A stretch of DNA of 64,000 bases from CAZOOR01 sp964581505 (GTDB taxonomy: Bacteria > Bacteroidota > Ignavibacteria > Kapaibacteriales > UBA2268), in NCBI GenBank assembly GCA_964581505.1, contig CAZOOR010000006.1:1-64000 (forward strand), read 5' to 3'. This document shows positions 18,278-27,653 of the stretch, piece after piece. How positions within the stretch are numbered: position 1 is the stretch's first letter; each line of letters opens with the position of its first letter. A program made the position numbers and the translations under genes. The notes beneath the pieces were generated by a model. It saw only the letters and a program-made list of their open reading frames with translations, had not been told where the DNA came from and searched no databases.

Positions 18278-18313
18278 AAAACCTTTCCCAATTTTGGCGA
18301 AAGGTTTTTTTTT
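18278..18313 (+). terminator. Rho-independent terminator after rpsD
   Basis: A 10-bp perfect stem, AAAACCTTTC with GAAAGGTTTT, is followed by a run of T. It lies 20 bp after the rpsD stop. Confidence 0.9.
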
Positions 18314-18372
18314 ACATATTTTTTTCCTATTTTAATTATGATTATTTAAGTAATGTTTAGGGAGTACTGATA

Positions 18373-19017
18373 ATGCGCAAGATTATTATTATTTTAATAA
18401 TGCTATCTTCATTTTGTTTTTCAGAAGACGACTTTATGAATGACTCAAATCGATTCCTAGGTAGCGAGAGAATGAATATGGGATTAGGTGCTTTAACAGT
18501 ATTATGCTATAAAACCGAAAACAGTATTTCCTCTTTTCTTGATTTCCCTCTATATTTTAATTACAGTTTTAGCCATTTTGATAGATTGAGAATTTTTTCC
18601 AATCAGGGAATATATCAATCATCTTTAAATGACAAAGCCTTTTTTGCGGCATTGAGTGATTATGGATTGGAGTATGCTCATTTTCTAACAAGAGATGGCG
18701 ATAATAATATTGCTTTTAAATTGAGACAGAATTTTTTTAGACTGAACGCTCATCGACAATTTAATAGTATCACCAGCCTTCAATTCTTATTTGAACAACA
18801 ATTATTCTATTCGGCAGACCCGAAAATAATTGGCGATTTGCGCATATTTACCATCATTGGTGTCTCCTATATGTATGAGAAAGATAAAGGATATTTTTCC
18901 TTACTCGCCGGTATCTCTCTGGCAAATAGTCTCCGACTCTCTTTTGATTTTGGTTCACTGATTTACAGAAGTAATTTCATTAATATGATTTATCCATCTG
19001 TAGCAAATGGCTATTAA
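18373..19017 (+). CDS. Putative outer membrane beta-barrel protein
   Basis: This 214-residue protein has a signal peptide (1-18, KIIIILIMLSSFCFS). The remainder is rich in alternating aromatic/hydrophobic and polar residues in strand-turn units (YFNYSFSHFDRLRIFS, YEKDKGYFSLLAGISLANSL, LRLSFDFGSLIY), as in small outer-membrane barrels. I do not recognise a family and propose no function. It is 55 bp upstream of a DUF1460 enzyme; the two could be co-transcribed. The AGGGAG ribosome-binding site supports this ATG. Confidence 0.6.
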   Translation: MRKIIIILIMLSSFCFSEDDFMNDSNRFLGSERMNMGLGALTVLCYKTENSISSFLDFPLYFNYSFSHFDRLRIFSNQGIYQSSLNDKAFFAALSDYGLEYAHFLTRDGDNNIAFKLRQNFFRLNAHRQFNSITSLQFLFEQQLFYSADPKIIGDLRIFTIIGVSYMYEKDKGYFSLLAGISLANSLRLSFDFGSLIYRSNFINMIYPSVANGY

Positions 19018-19072
19018 TAATTTTTTATATTTTTTTTATTGCCTGCTTTATATTATTTTGAAACGAATGATT

Positions 19073-19951
19073 ATGAAAAGAAGAGAGTTTATCATAGGAA
19101 TATCATCGCTTGCACTTGCTCTGCCGTTTGCAGCAAGGGCAGGTTCTCGCTTTCCTACTATGTCAAATAATTCCACTTTTACTAAAATAATTGAAAAGGC
19201 AGTGGCAAAGCAGTGGAGTGATTTGCCGCTTAGTACGGTTATCGGCAATGTTGCAAGCGAACTGCTTGGGAAATCCTACAAGGGCGGCACTCTTGATATT
19301 TATTCAAAGGAAAAATGTATTATCAATTTAGATGAACTTGATTGTGTTACATTCTTTGAAAACTCTTTGGCTCTTGCACGGCTCATCAAGCAAGAAAAAT
19401 ATTCCTATAATGCACTTATTGAGCAAATTACATTATTGCGTTATCGTAAAGGTATTATTAACGACTATACTTCACGTCTGCATTACACAGCCGATTGGAT
19501 TTATGACAATGTAAGGAAAGGAACTATTGCAGATATTTCAAAGCAAATTGGGGGCAAAACAATTAAATTCAATGTCTCTTTTATGTCCAAGCACCCACAA
19601 TACTACAAACAGCTGAAGAATAATCCTGCATTTGTGAAAAGTATCAAATCATTCGAGACTGCAATTAATAAAAGAATTTACTATTATATTCCTAAATTGC
19701 AAGTAAGCAAAATAGAATCAAAATTGCAGACAGGCGATATTATAGCAATAGTCAATACAAATAAAGGCTTAGATTATTCGCACACCGGATTGATATATCG
19801 CAAAGCAGGCAAAGCACATTTTATGCACGCTTCATCAATAAAGAAGAAAGTAATTATTGATAAAACCATTTCTCAATATTTAGCACATTCTAAGAAATCC
19901 AATAAAGGAATAAGCGTTTTACGTCCTTTGGAGCCGGAGAATGCCGAATAG
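19073..19951 (+). CDS. DUF1460 family N-acetylmuramoyl-L-alanine amidase-like protein
   Basis: I choose the ATG at 19073, 22 codons inside the longest frame (which starts at 19007), because it gives a clean export signal: MKRREFIIGISSLALALPFA. The twin arginines before a hydrophobic stretch resemble a Tat signal. Residues about 45-285 match DUF1460, an NlpC/P60-fold family known as an amidase-like enzyme acting on cell-wall peptides. The probable catalytic Cys91 lies in LDELDCVTFFEN, and the His is in LDYSHTGLIYR. The family is thought to cleave or recycle muropeptides in the periplasm. Its 3' end overlaps the next gene, an MFS transporter, by 11 bp, which suggests that the transporter could handle the product (inference). 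Confidence 0.82.
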   Translation: MKRREFIIGISSLALALPFAARAGSRFPTMSNNSTFTKIIEKAVAKQWSDLPLSTVIGNVASELLGKSYKGGTLDIYSKEKCIINLDELDCVTFFENSLALARLIKQEKYSYNALIEQITLLRYRKGIINDYTSRLHYTADWIYDNVRKGTIADISKQIGGKTIKFNVSFMSKHPQYYKQLKNNPAFVKSIKSFETAINKRIYYYIPKLQVSKIESKLQTGDIIAIVNTNKGLDYSHTGLIYRKAGKAHFMHASSIKKKVIIDKTISQYLAHSKKSNKGISVLRPLEPENAE

Positions 19952-21371
19952 CAAAATGTACACTTCTCGGAACCAATCAACATTTACAATAGTTCGTACA
20001 TTGCCGTCAAAGTTTTGGTTATTGAACATTTTACAGATGTTGGAAAAACTTGCTTATTGGTCGGTGCTATTGCAAATGTCCGTATATATTGCACAGAAAG
20101 ATGTAGCCGGCGGTCTCGCTTGGGAGCAATCGCTCAAAGGTATAATATTTTTTATTTGGGCAATGCTTCAAAATCTAACACCATTCTTTTTAGGTGGCAT
20201 ACCTGACAAATTCGGCAGGAAAAGAATATTATTACTCTCACTTTTCCTTATTATTCTTTCATATATTGTACTTGCAACACAGACGGCATTTGTTCCGTTT
20301 CTTGCAGGAATCCTTTTACTTGGTTTTGCTTCCGGCTTGTTCAAACCTGCATTGCAGGGCGCTCTGGCGGCTACACTGAACGGGAAAAATACCTCTATCG
20401 CTTGGGGAATATATTTTATGTTGCTCAATCTTGCGCTGATAGCCGCACCGCCATTGTCCAAATACCTGAAGGAATTATCTTGGGCGGCAGTATTTTGGGG
20501 TTCTGCTCTTATTATACTAATTAATTATTTTATAGCTTTCTTTTGGAAAACGGACAACATTTCCGTAAAAAATGTGGATTTGTTTAGTCCTGTCAGAACT
20601 GCTATGAAATCATTTGCACGCCCCCAAGTTTATATGTTTATTTTGTCTATGTCCGGCTTTGCAATAATATATATGCAGTTCTACGAAACATTTCAAAATT
20701 TTATTATTGATTGGTCGAATACATCATCAATCGCCAAATCACTGCCGCAGTTTATGACAAGTGAAACACAAAGAGGAATAATGATTTCATACGAGTGGCT
20801 ATATTTTATTAATTCAATACTTATTACATTTTTCATTGTATATATTTCGAAACTTACAGGCAAAATACCAAAAATAAAAGCAATAATTCTTGGGGTACTA
20901 CTCTCTACGGCAGGCATAGCGCTTGCAGGAACTACGATTAGCGGTAGTTTCCTTATTTTCGGTTTTGTTGTATATACATTCGGAGAGATGATAACAAACC
21001 CAAAATTTACCGATTATCTCTCATCAATTGCAGGAGCTAATGAAAAATCAATGTATCTCGGTTATCTCAATCTTTCAATGGCAATAGGTCTTGGTTCGGG
21101 GGCTTTACTCGGTGGTTTTCTATATGGGCATTTTGCAGAAAAATCAGCATTAGCTATGCGATATTTGTCGGAGCATGGCATTAGCATCGCCGGAGTTAAT
21201 GCCGGCAAAGCATTATTATACCTATCCAAGCAACTACACATTACCGAGCAACAAGCAACAGAGTTACTTTGGAACAGCTACCACCCTTGGATTATGTGGA
21301 TACCATTTTTAGCAATTTCAATATTCTCCGTAATTTGCTTATACCTATATTCAAAGAAATTTAAATCATAA
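19941..21371 (+). CDS. MFS transporter
   Basis: This 476-residue inner-membrane protein has about 12 hydrophobic helices. The loop between helices 2 and 3 carries the MFS signature GGIPDKFGRKRILLLSL (GxxxDRxGRR type). A large internal loop around 245-270 (DWSNTSSIAKSLPQFMTSET) and a late insertion (LSKQLHITEQQATELLWNSY) recall peptide/POT-like MFS members, but the diagnostic ExxERFxYY motif is not seen. The substrate is not determinable from sequence. It overlaps the DUF1460 amidase-like gene by 11 bp, so uptake of wall peptides or a related small molecule is a reasonable guess only. Confidence 0.82.
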   Translation: MPNSKMYTSRNQSTFTIVRTLPSKFWLLNILQMLEKLAYWSVLLQMSVYIAQKDVAGGLAWEQSLKGIIFFIWAMLQNLTPFFLGGIPDKFGRKRILLLSLFLIILSYIVLATQTAFVPFLAGILLLGFASGLFKPALQGALAATLNGKNTSIAWGIYFMLLNLALIAAPPLSKYLKELSWAAVFWGSALIILINYFIAFFWKTDNISVKNVDLFSPVRTAMKSFARPQVYMFILSMSGFAIIYMQFYETFQNFIIDWSNTSSIAKSLPQFMTSETQRGIMISYEWLYFINSILITFFIVYISKLTGKIPKIKAIILGVLLSTAGIALAGTTISGSFLIFGFVVYTFGEMITNPKFTDYLSSIAGANEKSMYLGYLNLSMAIGLGSGALLGGFLYGHFAEKSALAMRYLSEHGISIAGVNAGKALLYLSKQLHITEQQATELLWNSYHPWIMWIPFLAISIFSVICLYLYSKKFKS

Positions 21372-21453
21372 TTATTGGATATATGCTAATCTGTCGAGCT
21401 CATATTTCTATAATCTTGATAGACAAATTGCAGGTTTTGACAAGCAGATGTCG

Positions 21454-22548
21454 TTATTTTATTTTTTTGAATAAATCAATAATATTCCCATCTAAATCAT
21501 AGACGGTGAACGTTAATGTATTTCCGTTTAGTTCACAAATAGCATAGTGATGTTTGCGTGATGATTTTTTTGTATATTTCTTCTTTTTCGGCGAATAAAG
21601 CGGGGCGCCACCACCGGCTACCGTCAAATGTTCCACTCCGTCAACGAAATTCCTTTGATAGAAATGCGAATGCCCCGAAATCGCAAGTGTTACATTATAT
21701 TTTTTGAATAATTTGCGTGCAACATTCTTCATTGGTAGATACTCACCATGACCACCGGCAACATAAGCCGATTTGTGGAATAAAACTATTTTCCAAGTTT
21801 TTTCCGAATTTTTTAGGACTTTTTCCAGAAATTTATACTGTTGCGAACCCTTGTTAATTTTCATTTCATTATTGAGTACTACAAAAAGGGCATTTCCGAT
21901 TTCAAAACTAAAATATTCCTGTTTCTCCGATGGGGAAGCAGGAGCCTGAATAAATGCTTTTGTATTAATATCCCAACCCTCGTGATTACCGGTAGCATTA
22001 TAAAATGCAGTGGACTTTGCAAATCTCAATAATGCCGGAACAAAAAATTCTTTTTTCCAAGCAGAGTACGCGGGAGTATTCGCTATGTCGCCCGTAAGCA
22101 ATAAAATATCCGTTTTTTTTGAGGAAAGCGAATCAAGCACTCTTGCCCATAAATCAGGATTAGAACGACAATCTCCTGCAATGCCGATTTTCAAATGTCC
22201 GTCATCAAGCGGTGTGGTAAACGTTTCGAGCTGTGTGTCAATACCGTCCTGTAATACACGATAATAATACTTTGTTCCGGGTTTTAGATTATCAAGTTCA
22301 ATCCTATGAACATAGGTAGGTGTCTTCGATGTCGTTTTAAGAAAATAATTCGTATTGTGATAAAGACTTGTGTTTTCATCATCACCGTATAGTACACGTA
22401 CTTCACTTTTTGAATCTGATTCAACAAGCAAATAGACACTAGTTGGTGTCAATGCCTGTAAGTATGGTTTCAGAATAATTTCCGCTTTCATTGGCAAAAT
22501 GAAAACAAATACAGATATGACAATAATTAATAATTTCTTTAGATTCAT
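21454..22548 (-). CDS. Exported metallophosphoesterase with N-terminal Fn3-like domain
   Basis: This 364-residue protein has a signal peptide (1-22, ending MKAE). Residues about 25-115 form a fibronectin-like domain as in purple acid phosphatases (LKPYLQALTPTSVYLLVESD ... LKPGTKYYYRVL). The calcineurin-like catalytic domain follows: GIAGDCRSNP (the usual first motif GDxG/GDxH is altered), LLLTGDIANT, NATGNHEG, LFHKSAYVAGGHG and ISGHSHFYQR. These supply the two-metal site. Expected activity is phosphomonoester or diester hydrolysis in the periplasm. It begins 6 bp after the cstA stop, so it is probably in one transcript with the carbon-starvation transporter. Confidence 0.88.
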   Translation of the reverse strand: MNLKKLLIIVISVFVFILPMKAEIILKPYLQALTPTSVYLLVESDSKSEVRVLYGDDENTSLYHNTNYFLKTTSKTPTYVHRIELDNLKPGTKYYYRVLQDGIDTQLETFTTPLDDGHLKIGIAGDCRSNPDLWARVLDSLSSKKTDILLLTGDIANTPAYSAWKKEFFVPALLRFAKSTAFYNATGNHEGWDINTKAFIQAPASPSEKQEYFSFEIGNALFVVLNNEMKINKGSQQYKFLEKVLKNSEKTWKIVLFHKSAYVAGGHGEYLPMKNVARKLFKKYNVTLAISGHSHFYQRNFVDGVEHLTVAGGGAPLYSPKKKKYTKKSSRKHHYAICELNGNTLTFTVYDLDGNIIDLFKKIK

Positions 22549-22554
22549 AATTTC

Positions 22555-24399
22555 CTATTCTCCTTCAATTGTAACTAAAGCCTCGTCGGCAATATAATCC
22601 TTTGTTTTAATAGTCCTCACCCATTTTCTGACAGAACTTATTATTATTACGAATACACTTGATAAAATTGCAACGGTCAGAATTAAATTCAACAATCCGG
22701 GAACAAATTTACCAGCAATGCTCAACATCGGTATATACATTAAAAAGATATTTGAAAAACCGGCATAAATTGTAATAGAACCCACAAACACAAGCGGTAC
22801 TATTGTTACCCAGGCATATTTGAACTTGCCCCGATTAATAATAAACGTAGTTCCTACCGTTAGGGCAATGGTAGCCAAGAGTTGATTGGCAACACCAAAC
22901 ATAGGCCAAATAGTAGCCACACTTCCTGAATAAATAAAATACGCCCAGATAAATACAACGAATGCACTTGTGATAATTGTTCCCGGCACCCAATTAGTCT
23001 CACCGAGTTTTGAATGGAATTTGCCAAGGACTTCCTGCAAAATAAAGCGTGCTATTCGTGTGCCGGCATCAATCACCGTAAGAATAAACAAAGCCTCGAA
23101 CATAATAGCAAAATGATACCAATATGACATTAATCCCGAAAGCCCGGGAATTGATGAAAATATTTGTGCCATACCGACAGCCAAAGAGACTGCGCCACCC
23201 GTTCTGCCGGCAAGTTGCTCACCTACCTCTCTACTTAGCATCTCGAAGTTTGTCTGAGTAAATCCCATAGCTTTCAATTGCGGAATAAGTTCGGTGAACT
23301 TATCAACAGGTACATTAATTTGGAAATAATCAAGCGGGAACATTGAAGTTGCCGCAATCAAAGCAAGAATACTGACCAAACCCTCGACCAACATAGCTCC
23401 GAAACCTACAAATTTAATATGAGATTCCTTGTCAAGCATCTTTGGCGATGTACCGGAACTGACTACCGAGTGCCAGCCCGAAATAGCCCCACATGCTATT
23501 GTTATAAACAAATACGGGAAAAGCGGTCCTTTGATTATCGGTCCTCCGCCGTGAATAAAATCCGTGAAAGCCGGCATATGCAAATCCGGTGCAACTACAA
23601 TCACCCCTATTGCCAATAAAAAAATCACCCCGATTTTCATAATCGAACTTAAATAATCACGTGGCGACAACAATATCCAAACGGGTAATACAGATGCAAA
23701 GAAACCGTAAACAGCAAGAGCAATTGTTAATGTTTCCCTTGATAACAGGAAATATGGTTCTAGAAATGAACCCGGTACATCTTTGCCGAAAATTACTGCG
23801 AGCGTAAGCATAATTACACCCATAACGGTTGCTTCAACCGTTTTTCCCGGACGGAACTTGAACATCCACCAACCCATAAAGAAAGCAATCGGTATAGTGC
23901 AAAAAATAGTAAATGCCCCCCAAGAACTCTCGGCAAGTGCATTAACTACAACAATACCGAGACCTGCCAAAGCAACCACCATAATAATAAATATGGCAAT
24001 TGATGCAGTATAGCCGGCTGTCTTGCCTATTTCCTTTGAAGCAATTTCTGCTAAAGACTTACCTTCGTGTCTGATTGAGGCTACAAAAATCACATAATCA
24101 TGAACGGCGCCTGCCATTACCGAACCCAGCACCATCCACACAAATCCGGGGAAATAGCCGAACTGTGCCGCTAATACAGGTCCCACAAGTGGTCCGGCTC
24201 CGGCAATAGCCGCAAAATGATGACCGAACAATACCCATTTATTCATTGGATAATAATTGTGCCTGTCATAAAATTTATGTGCGGGGGTCTGGATTAAATC
24301 GTTGAGTACGACAACTTTTGTAGCAATAAAAGCGTAATAATATCTGTAAGCCAAAGCAAATATGGCAACAGCAATAATAAGAAGAGGCATTGCATTCAT
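22555..24399 (-). CDS. cstA: Carbon starvation protein A
   Basis: This 614-residue inner-membrane protein has about 16 hydrophobic segments. Diagnostic stretches of the CstA family include YYPMNKWVLFGHHFAAIAGA near residue 52, GPVLAAQFGYFPG, SIRHEGKSLAEIA and GWHSVVSSGTSPK. The family imports peptides and, in some species, pyruvate when carbon is scarce. A strong ribosome-binding site (GAGGAG) lies 8 bp before the ATG. The gene is divergent from the M49 peptidase gene, so a peptide transporter and a peptidase share an intergenic control region, and the phosphoesterase gene follows 6 bp downstream. Confidence 0.95.
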   Translation of the reverse strand: MNAMPLLIIAVAIFALAYRYYYAFIATKVVVLNDLIQTPAHKFYDRHNYYPMNKWVLFGHHFAAIAGAGPLVGPVLAAQFGYFPGFVWMVLGSVMAGAVHDYVIFVASIRHEGKSLAEIASKEIGKTAGYTASIAIFIIMVVALAGLGIVVVNALAESSWGAFTIFCTIPIAFFMGWWMFKFRPGKTVEATVMGVIMLTLAVIFGKDVPGSFLEPYFLLSRETLTIALAVYGFFASVLPVWILLSPRDYLSSIMKIGVIFLLAIGVIVVAPDLHMPAFTDFIHGGGPIIKGPLFPYLFITIACGAISGWHSVVSSGTSPKMLDKESHIKFVGFGAMLVEGLVSILALIAATSMFPLDYFQINVPVDKFTELIPQLKAMGFTQTNFEMLSREVGEQLAGRTGGAVSLAVGMAQIFSSIPGLSGLMSYWYHFAIMFEALFILTVIDAGTRIARFILQEVLGKFHSKLGETNWVPGTIITSAFVVFIWAYFIYSGSVATIWPMFGVANQLLATIALTVGTTFIINRGKFKYAWVTIVPLVFVGSITIYAGFSNIFLMYIPMLSIAGKFVPGLLNLILTVAILSSVFVIIISSVRKWVRTIKTKDYIADEALVTIEGE

Positions 24400-24460
24400 C
24401 TTTAACTCCTCAAAGCAAATTCCTAAATATTACCTTAAACAAACTTTTTTATAAAATAAT

Positions 24461-24491
24461 TTGCAAACTCACACATTACATTGTAAATTTA
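24461..24491 (+). promoter_or_regulatory. Promoter of the M49 peptidase gene
   Basis: TTG at 24461-24463, a 20-base spacer and TAAATTTA at 24484-24491 match seven of the eight -7 positions, with the same spacer length as the rpsD and tRNA-Pro promoters. The start codon is 34 bases further on. Confidence 0.6.
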
Positions 24492-24525
24492 AGTTTACAT
24501 TAAATAACAAATTAAGGAAAAAATA

Positions 24526-26181
24526 ATGAAAAATTTAAGACTGATTGCAATTTTTTTATTTGCATTCGCATTATTTTCTTGCAATAAGAAAGAAACAAGC
24601 CCACAAAACAAAACTGAAACGGAAAAATCTATGCTAAATGAACGATTAGAAGCTTTTTCGCCGGTTACTATTACGACCGATATTTCTTGGCTGACTGACA
24701 ACCAAAAGAAAGTTGTTGAGTTATTATCAAAAGCCGGTAAAATTGCAGATGAATTATTTTGGAGACAAAATACTTATGACGGAATCGCTTTGCGTGATTC
24801 GCTTGCTAAAATTGATGCACCCGAAGCAAATGAATTGCTTAGATATATAAAAATTTGGTACGGACCTTATGACGCAATGTTCGGCGAAAAAAGATTTGTC
24901 GGTAATGGTCCTGATGTAAGACCTGCACAAGGCAATCTATATCCCCAAGATTTAACAAAAGAAGAATTTGAGGAATATATCAAAAATAATCCCGATGAAA
25001 AAAAAGATTTAGAATCACAATATACAGTAGTTGTCCGTGATGGTGATAAATTAAAAACAATTCCATATCACGAAGCATACCCCGAAATGCTACAAATGGC
25101 TGACTTGCTGGACGAAGCCGCTAAGTATGCCGACAATCCGACTTTGAAAAATTATTTAACATTACGCGCCAAAGCTTTTAGAACCGATGAATATTACGAG
25201 AGCGATATGGCTTGGATGGATATTAAAGATAATGACATTGATGTTGTTATTGGTCCAATTGAAAACTATACCGATGCTATGTTCAACTATAAAACTGCAT
25301 TCGAAGGTGTGGTAATGATTAAGGACAAAGAAGCATCAAAACTGCTGGATATGTACAAAGATAATATTGATTATTTCGAGCATCACTTACCCTATGATAA
25401 GAAGTATATCCGTAAGTCCGCCGGTGGCGGTAATATCTTGCAGGTCGTCAATGTGTATTATTTCGGTGGCGATTGCAATGGTGGTACTAAAACAATTGCC
25501 GCATCTCTGCCGAATGACCCGCGCGTTCACGCAACAAAAGGTGGAAAGAAATCTATGTATAAAAATATTATGGAAGCCAAATTTGACAAGATTGTTATGC
25601 CAATTGCCAAAGCAGTTATGGCTGAGGATTTAATTCCATATTGCTCCAAGAATTCATTTACAAGTTTCGTTACTCTGCACGAGGTAAGCCATACACTCGG
25701 CAGGGGCTATGTTTACGGTAAAAAAGACTTAGCTGTACGCAAAGCATTCAAGGAAAGATTTTCGGCAATAGAAGAATTAAAAGCGGACATTCTCGGTATG
25801 TACAATCACAAGCATTTGCTCGAAAAAGGATTGATTGACGAAGAGGAAATGAAGAGAACTATTGCTACGTATATTCCCGGGCTTTATCGTTCGATTAGAT
25901 TCGGTGCCGAAGAAGCACACGGCAAGGCTAATGTAATTCAATTGAACTTCCTAATGGAAAAGGGAGCAATTATATTAGACGATAATGGCAAACTCACCTA
26001 TAATCCTGATATTTTTATGGACAAAGTGGCTGAATTAGCCGGAATGGTTCTGACTATGCAGGCAGAAGGCAATTATGAAGCCGGTGGCGAACTTTTGGAA
26101 AAATACGGACAGGTGAGTGATATTACTAAGAAAATCATCGAATCACTTTCTAATATTCCTCGCGATTTGGATAATCAATAA
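24526..26181 (+). CDS. Lipoprotein zinc peptidase of the M49 (dipeptidyl-peptidase III) family, HExxH variant
   Basis: This 551-residue protein has a lipoprotein signal (FAFALFSC, Cys19). The body matches the M49 family: IWYGPYDAMFGEKRFVGNGP, the zinc motif HEVSH at 385-389 and the second motif EELKAD at 416-421, which supplies the third zinc ligand. Classical dipeptidyl-peptidase III has the longer HExxxH motif; the pentapeptide HExxH form is known from Caldithrix and relatives (established knowledge). Expected activity is removal of dipeptides from the N-termini of short peptides, here anchored to the envelope rather than cytosolic. It is divergent from cstA, a peptide-uptake transporter, which suggests joint use of peptides. 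Automated pipelines often mislabel such proteins as Nudix or dihydrofolate reductase. Confidence 0.85.
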   Translation: MKNLRLIAIFLFAFALFSCNKKETSPQNKTETEKSMLNERLEAFSPVTITTDISWLTDNQKKVVELLSKAGKIADELFWRQNTYDGIALRDSLAKIDAPEANELLRYIKIWYGPYDAMFGEKRFVGNGPDVRPAQGNLYPQDLTKEEFEEYIKNNPDEKKDLESQYTVVVRDGDKLKTIPYHEAYPEMLQMADLLDEAAKYADNPTLKNYLTLRAKAFRTDEYYESDMAWMDIKDNDIDVVIGPIENYTDAMFNYKTAFEGVVMIKDKEASKLLDMYKDNIDYFEHHLPYDKKYIRKSAGGGNILQVVNVYYFGGDCNGGTKTIAASLPNDPRVHATKGGKKSMYKNIMEAKFDKIVMPIAKAVMAEDLIPYCSKNSFTSFVTLHEVSHTLGRGYVYGKKDLAVRKAFKERFSAIEELKADILGMYNHKHLLEKGLIDEEEMKRTIATYIPGLYRSIRFGAEEAHGKANVIQLNFLMEKGAIILDDNGKLTYNPDIFMDKVAELAGMVLTMQAEGNYEAGGELLEKYGQVSDITKKIIESLSNIPRDLDNQ

Positions 26182-26252
26182 TTTCACTATGTAATTCGTT
26201 TAGATAGTACTGATGTTAAAGCTAAATAATTGAATAAAACAAAGGAAAGAAG

Positions 26253-27326
26253 ATGAGCGATATTAAAATACGCAAGATAGATAAAACAAAAATTAACGAT
26301 ATTGATTGGAGTAATCTCGGTTTCGGAAAATACTTTTCCGACTATATGTTCATTGCCAATTTTAAAAACGGAACTTGGGACAATGGTGAAATTATGCCTT
26401 ATGCTCCTCTTGAAATTGAACCCGGAATGTGTACACTGCACTATGGTCAAACAATATTCGAGGGATTGAAGGCATATCGTGATATTAATGGCGGTGCTAA
26501 TTTATTCAGACCCGATATGAATGCGAAGCGTCTGAACAGGTCGGCTAAACAATTATGTATTCCCCAATATGACGTTCAGAAATTGATTGATGCTATGACG
26601 GAACTTGTGAAGATTGACAAAAATTGGATACCGAAGGAACGCGGGCATTCATTATATTTGCGTCCCGTTATGTTTGGTTCCAGTAATTTCTTGGGTGTGC
26701 ATCCATCAGATGATTATATGTTAATTGTAATGACTTCCCCCGTTGCTTCATATTATCCCGAAGGTTTAAATCCAGTTAAAATATTAGTAATGGATAAATT
26801 TGTCCGTGCAGTACGCGGAGGATTGGGCAGTGCTAAAACAGCCGCTAACTATGCCGCATCACTCTATGGCGGCAAGGTTGCCAAGGAACAAGGCTTTTCG
26901 CAAGTTCTTTGGCTTGACGGCATCAATCACGAATATATTGATGAGGTCGGCGCAATGAATATTATGTTTGTTATCGATGGTGAAATTTACACACCTTCAC
27001 TCGAACAAGGCTCTATACTTGCCGGCGTAACACGCGATTCCGTAATCACACTTGCAAAGGAATGGGGTATTAAAGTCAATGAAAGACCCATCAAAATTGC
27101 CGAAGTTTTCGAGGCACATCAAGCCGGCAAATTGCAGGAAGCATTTGGAACAGGTACAGCCGCAGTTATTTCACCGGTCGGTATGTTCAAATATAATGAC
27201 AATGAAATTGTTGTCAATAATATGGAAATAGGTTCACTTGCTCAGAAGTTCTACGATACAATTACCGGTATTCAATACGGCGAAATCGAAGACAAGCATG
27301 GCTGGAATGTGCATATTGATTTGTAA
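26253..27326 (+). CDS. ilvE: Branched-chain amino acid aminotransferase
   Basis: This 357-residue PLP enzyme of fold type IV transfers the amino group between glutamate and the keto acids of leucine, isoleucine and valine. It belongs to the longer class II (eukaryote-like) BCAT form. Visible features are LHYGQTIFEGLKAYR, the FRPDMNAKRLNRSA block, the PLP lysine Lys195 in GLGSAKTAANYAAS, WLDGINHEYIDEVGAMNIMF and GTGTAAVISPVG. A typical ribosome-binding site (AAGGAAAG) precedes the ATG. It stands alone, followed by a strong terminator; no other ilv or leu genes are in the window. Confidence 0.96.
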   Translation: MSDIKIRKIDKTKINDIDWSNLGFGKYFSDYMFIANFKNGTWDNGEIMPYAPLEIEPGMCTLHYGQTIFEGLKAYRDINGGANLFRPDMNAKRLNRSAKQLCIPQYDVQKLIDAMTELVKIDKNWIPKERGHSLYLRPVMFGSSNFLGVHPSDDYMLIVMTSPVASYYPEGLNPVKILVMDKFVRAVRGGLGSAKTAANYAASLYGGKVAKEQGFSQVLWLDGINHEYIDEVGAMNIMFVIDGEIYTPSLEQGSILAGVTRDSVITLAKEWGIKVNERPIKIAEVFEAHQAGKLQEAFGTGTAAVISPVGMFKYNDNEIVVNNMEIGSLAQKFYDTITGIQYGEIEDKHGWNVHIDL

Positions 27327-27353
27327 TTAATAAAATACAACATCAACTATACC

Positions 27354-27385
27354 GAGACCGGCATATTTGTCGGTCTCTTTTTTTT
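27354..27385 (+). terminator. Terminator after ilvE
   Basis: A 7-bp perfect stem, GAGACCG with CGGTCTC and a 10-nt loop, is followed by eight T, 27 bp after the ilvE stop. Confidence 0.92.
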
Positions 27386-27653
27386 ATTTGCTAACCGGAT
27401 TTTATTTAAAAAGAACAAGTCCGGTCATTAAAGATAACAACCGGACAAGTTATTGGGGATTTTATATTCTGATACAAACATATAATCGAAGATTCATCAT
27501 TTTTATTTTAATAATATTTATAATTTATAAATATTTCTCTTATGATACTATTCTAATACTTTATGCATTCCAAATAATTCAAAAATCAAAAAAAATGAAC
27601 AGGCATTGCAATAAATCAACATTTTAATATTTCCTAGAAATTAAATAAAATAA

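Noticed and set aside
27367..27627. 86-codon plus-strand frame downstream of ilvE
   Set aside because: It begins inside the ilvE terminator and is a low-complexity Ile/Phe/Tyr translation of AT-rich DNA.
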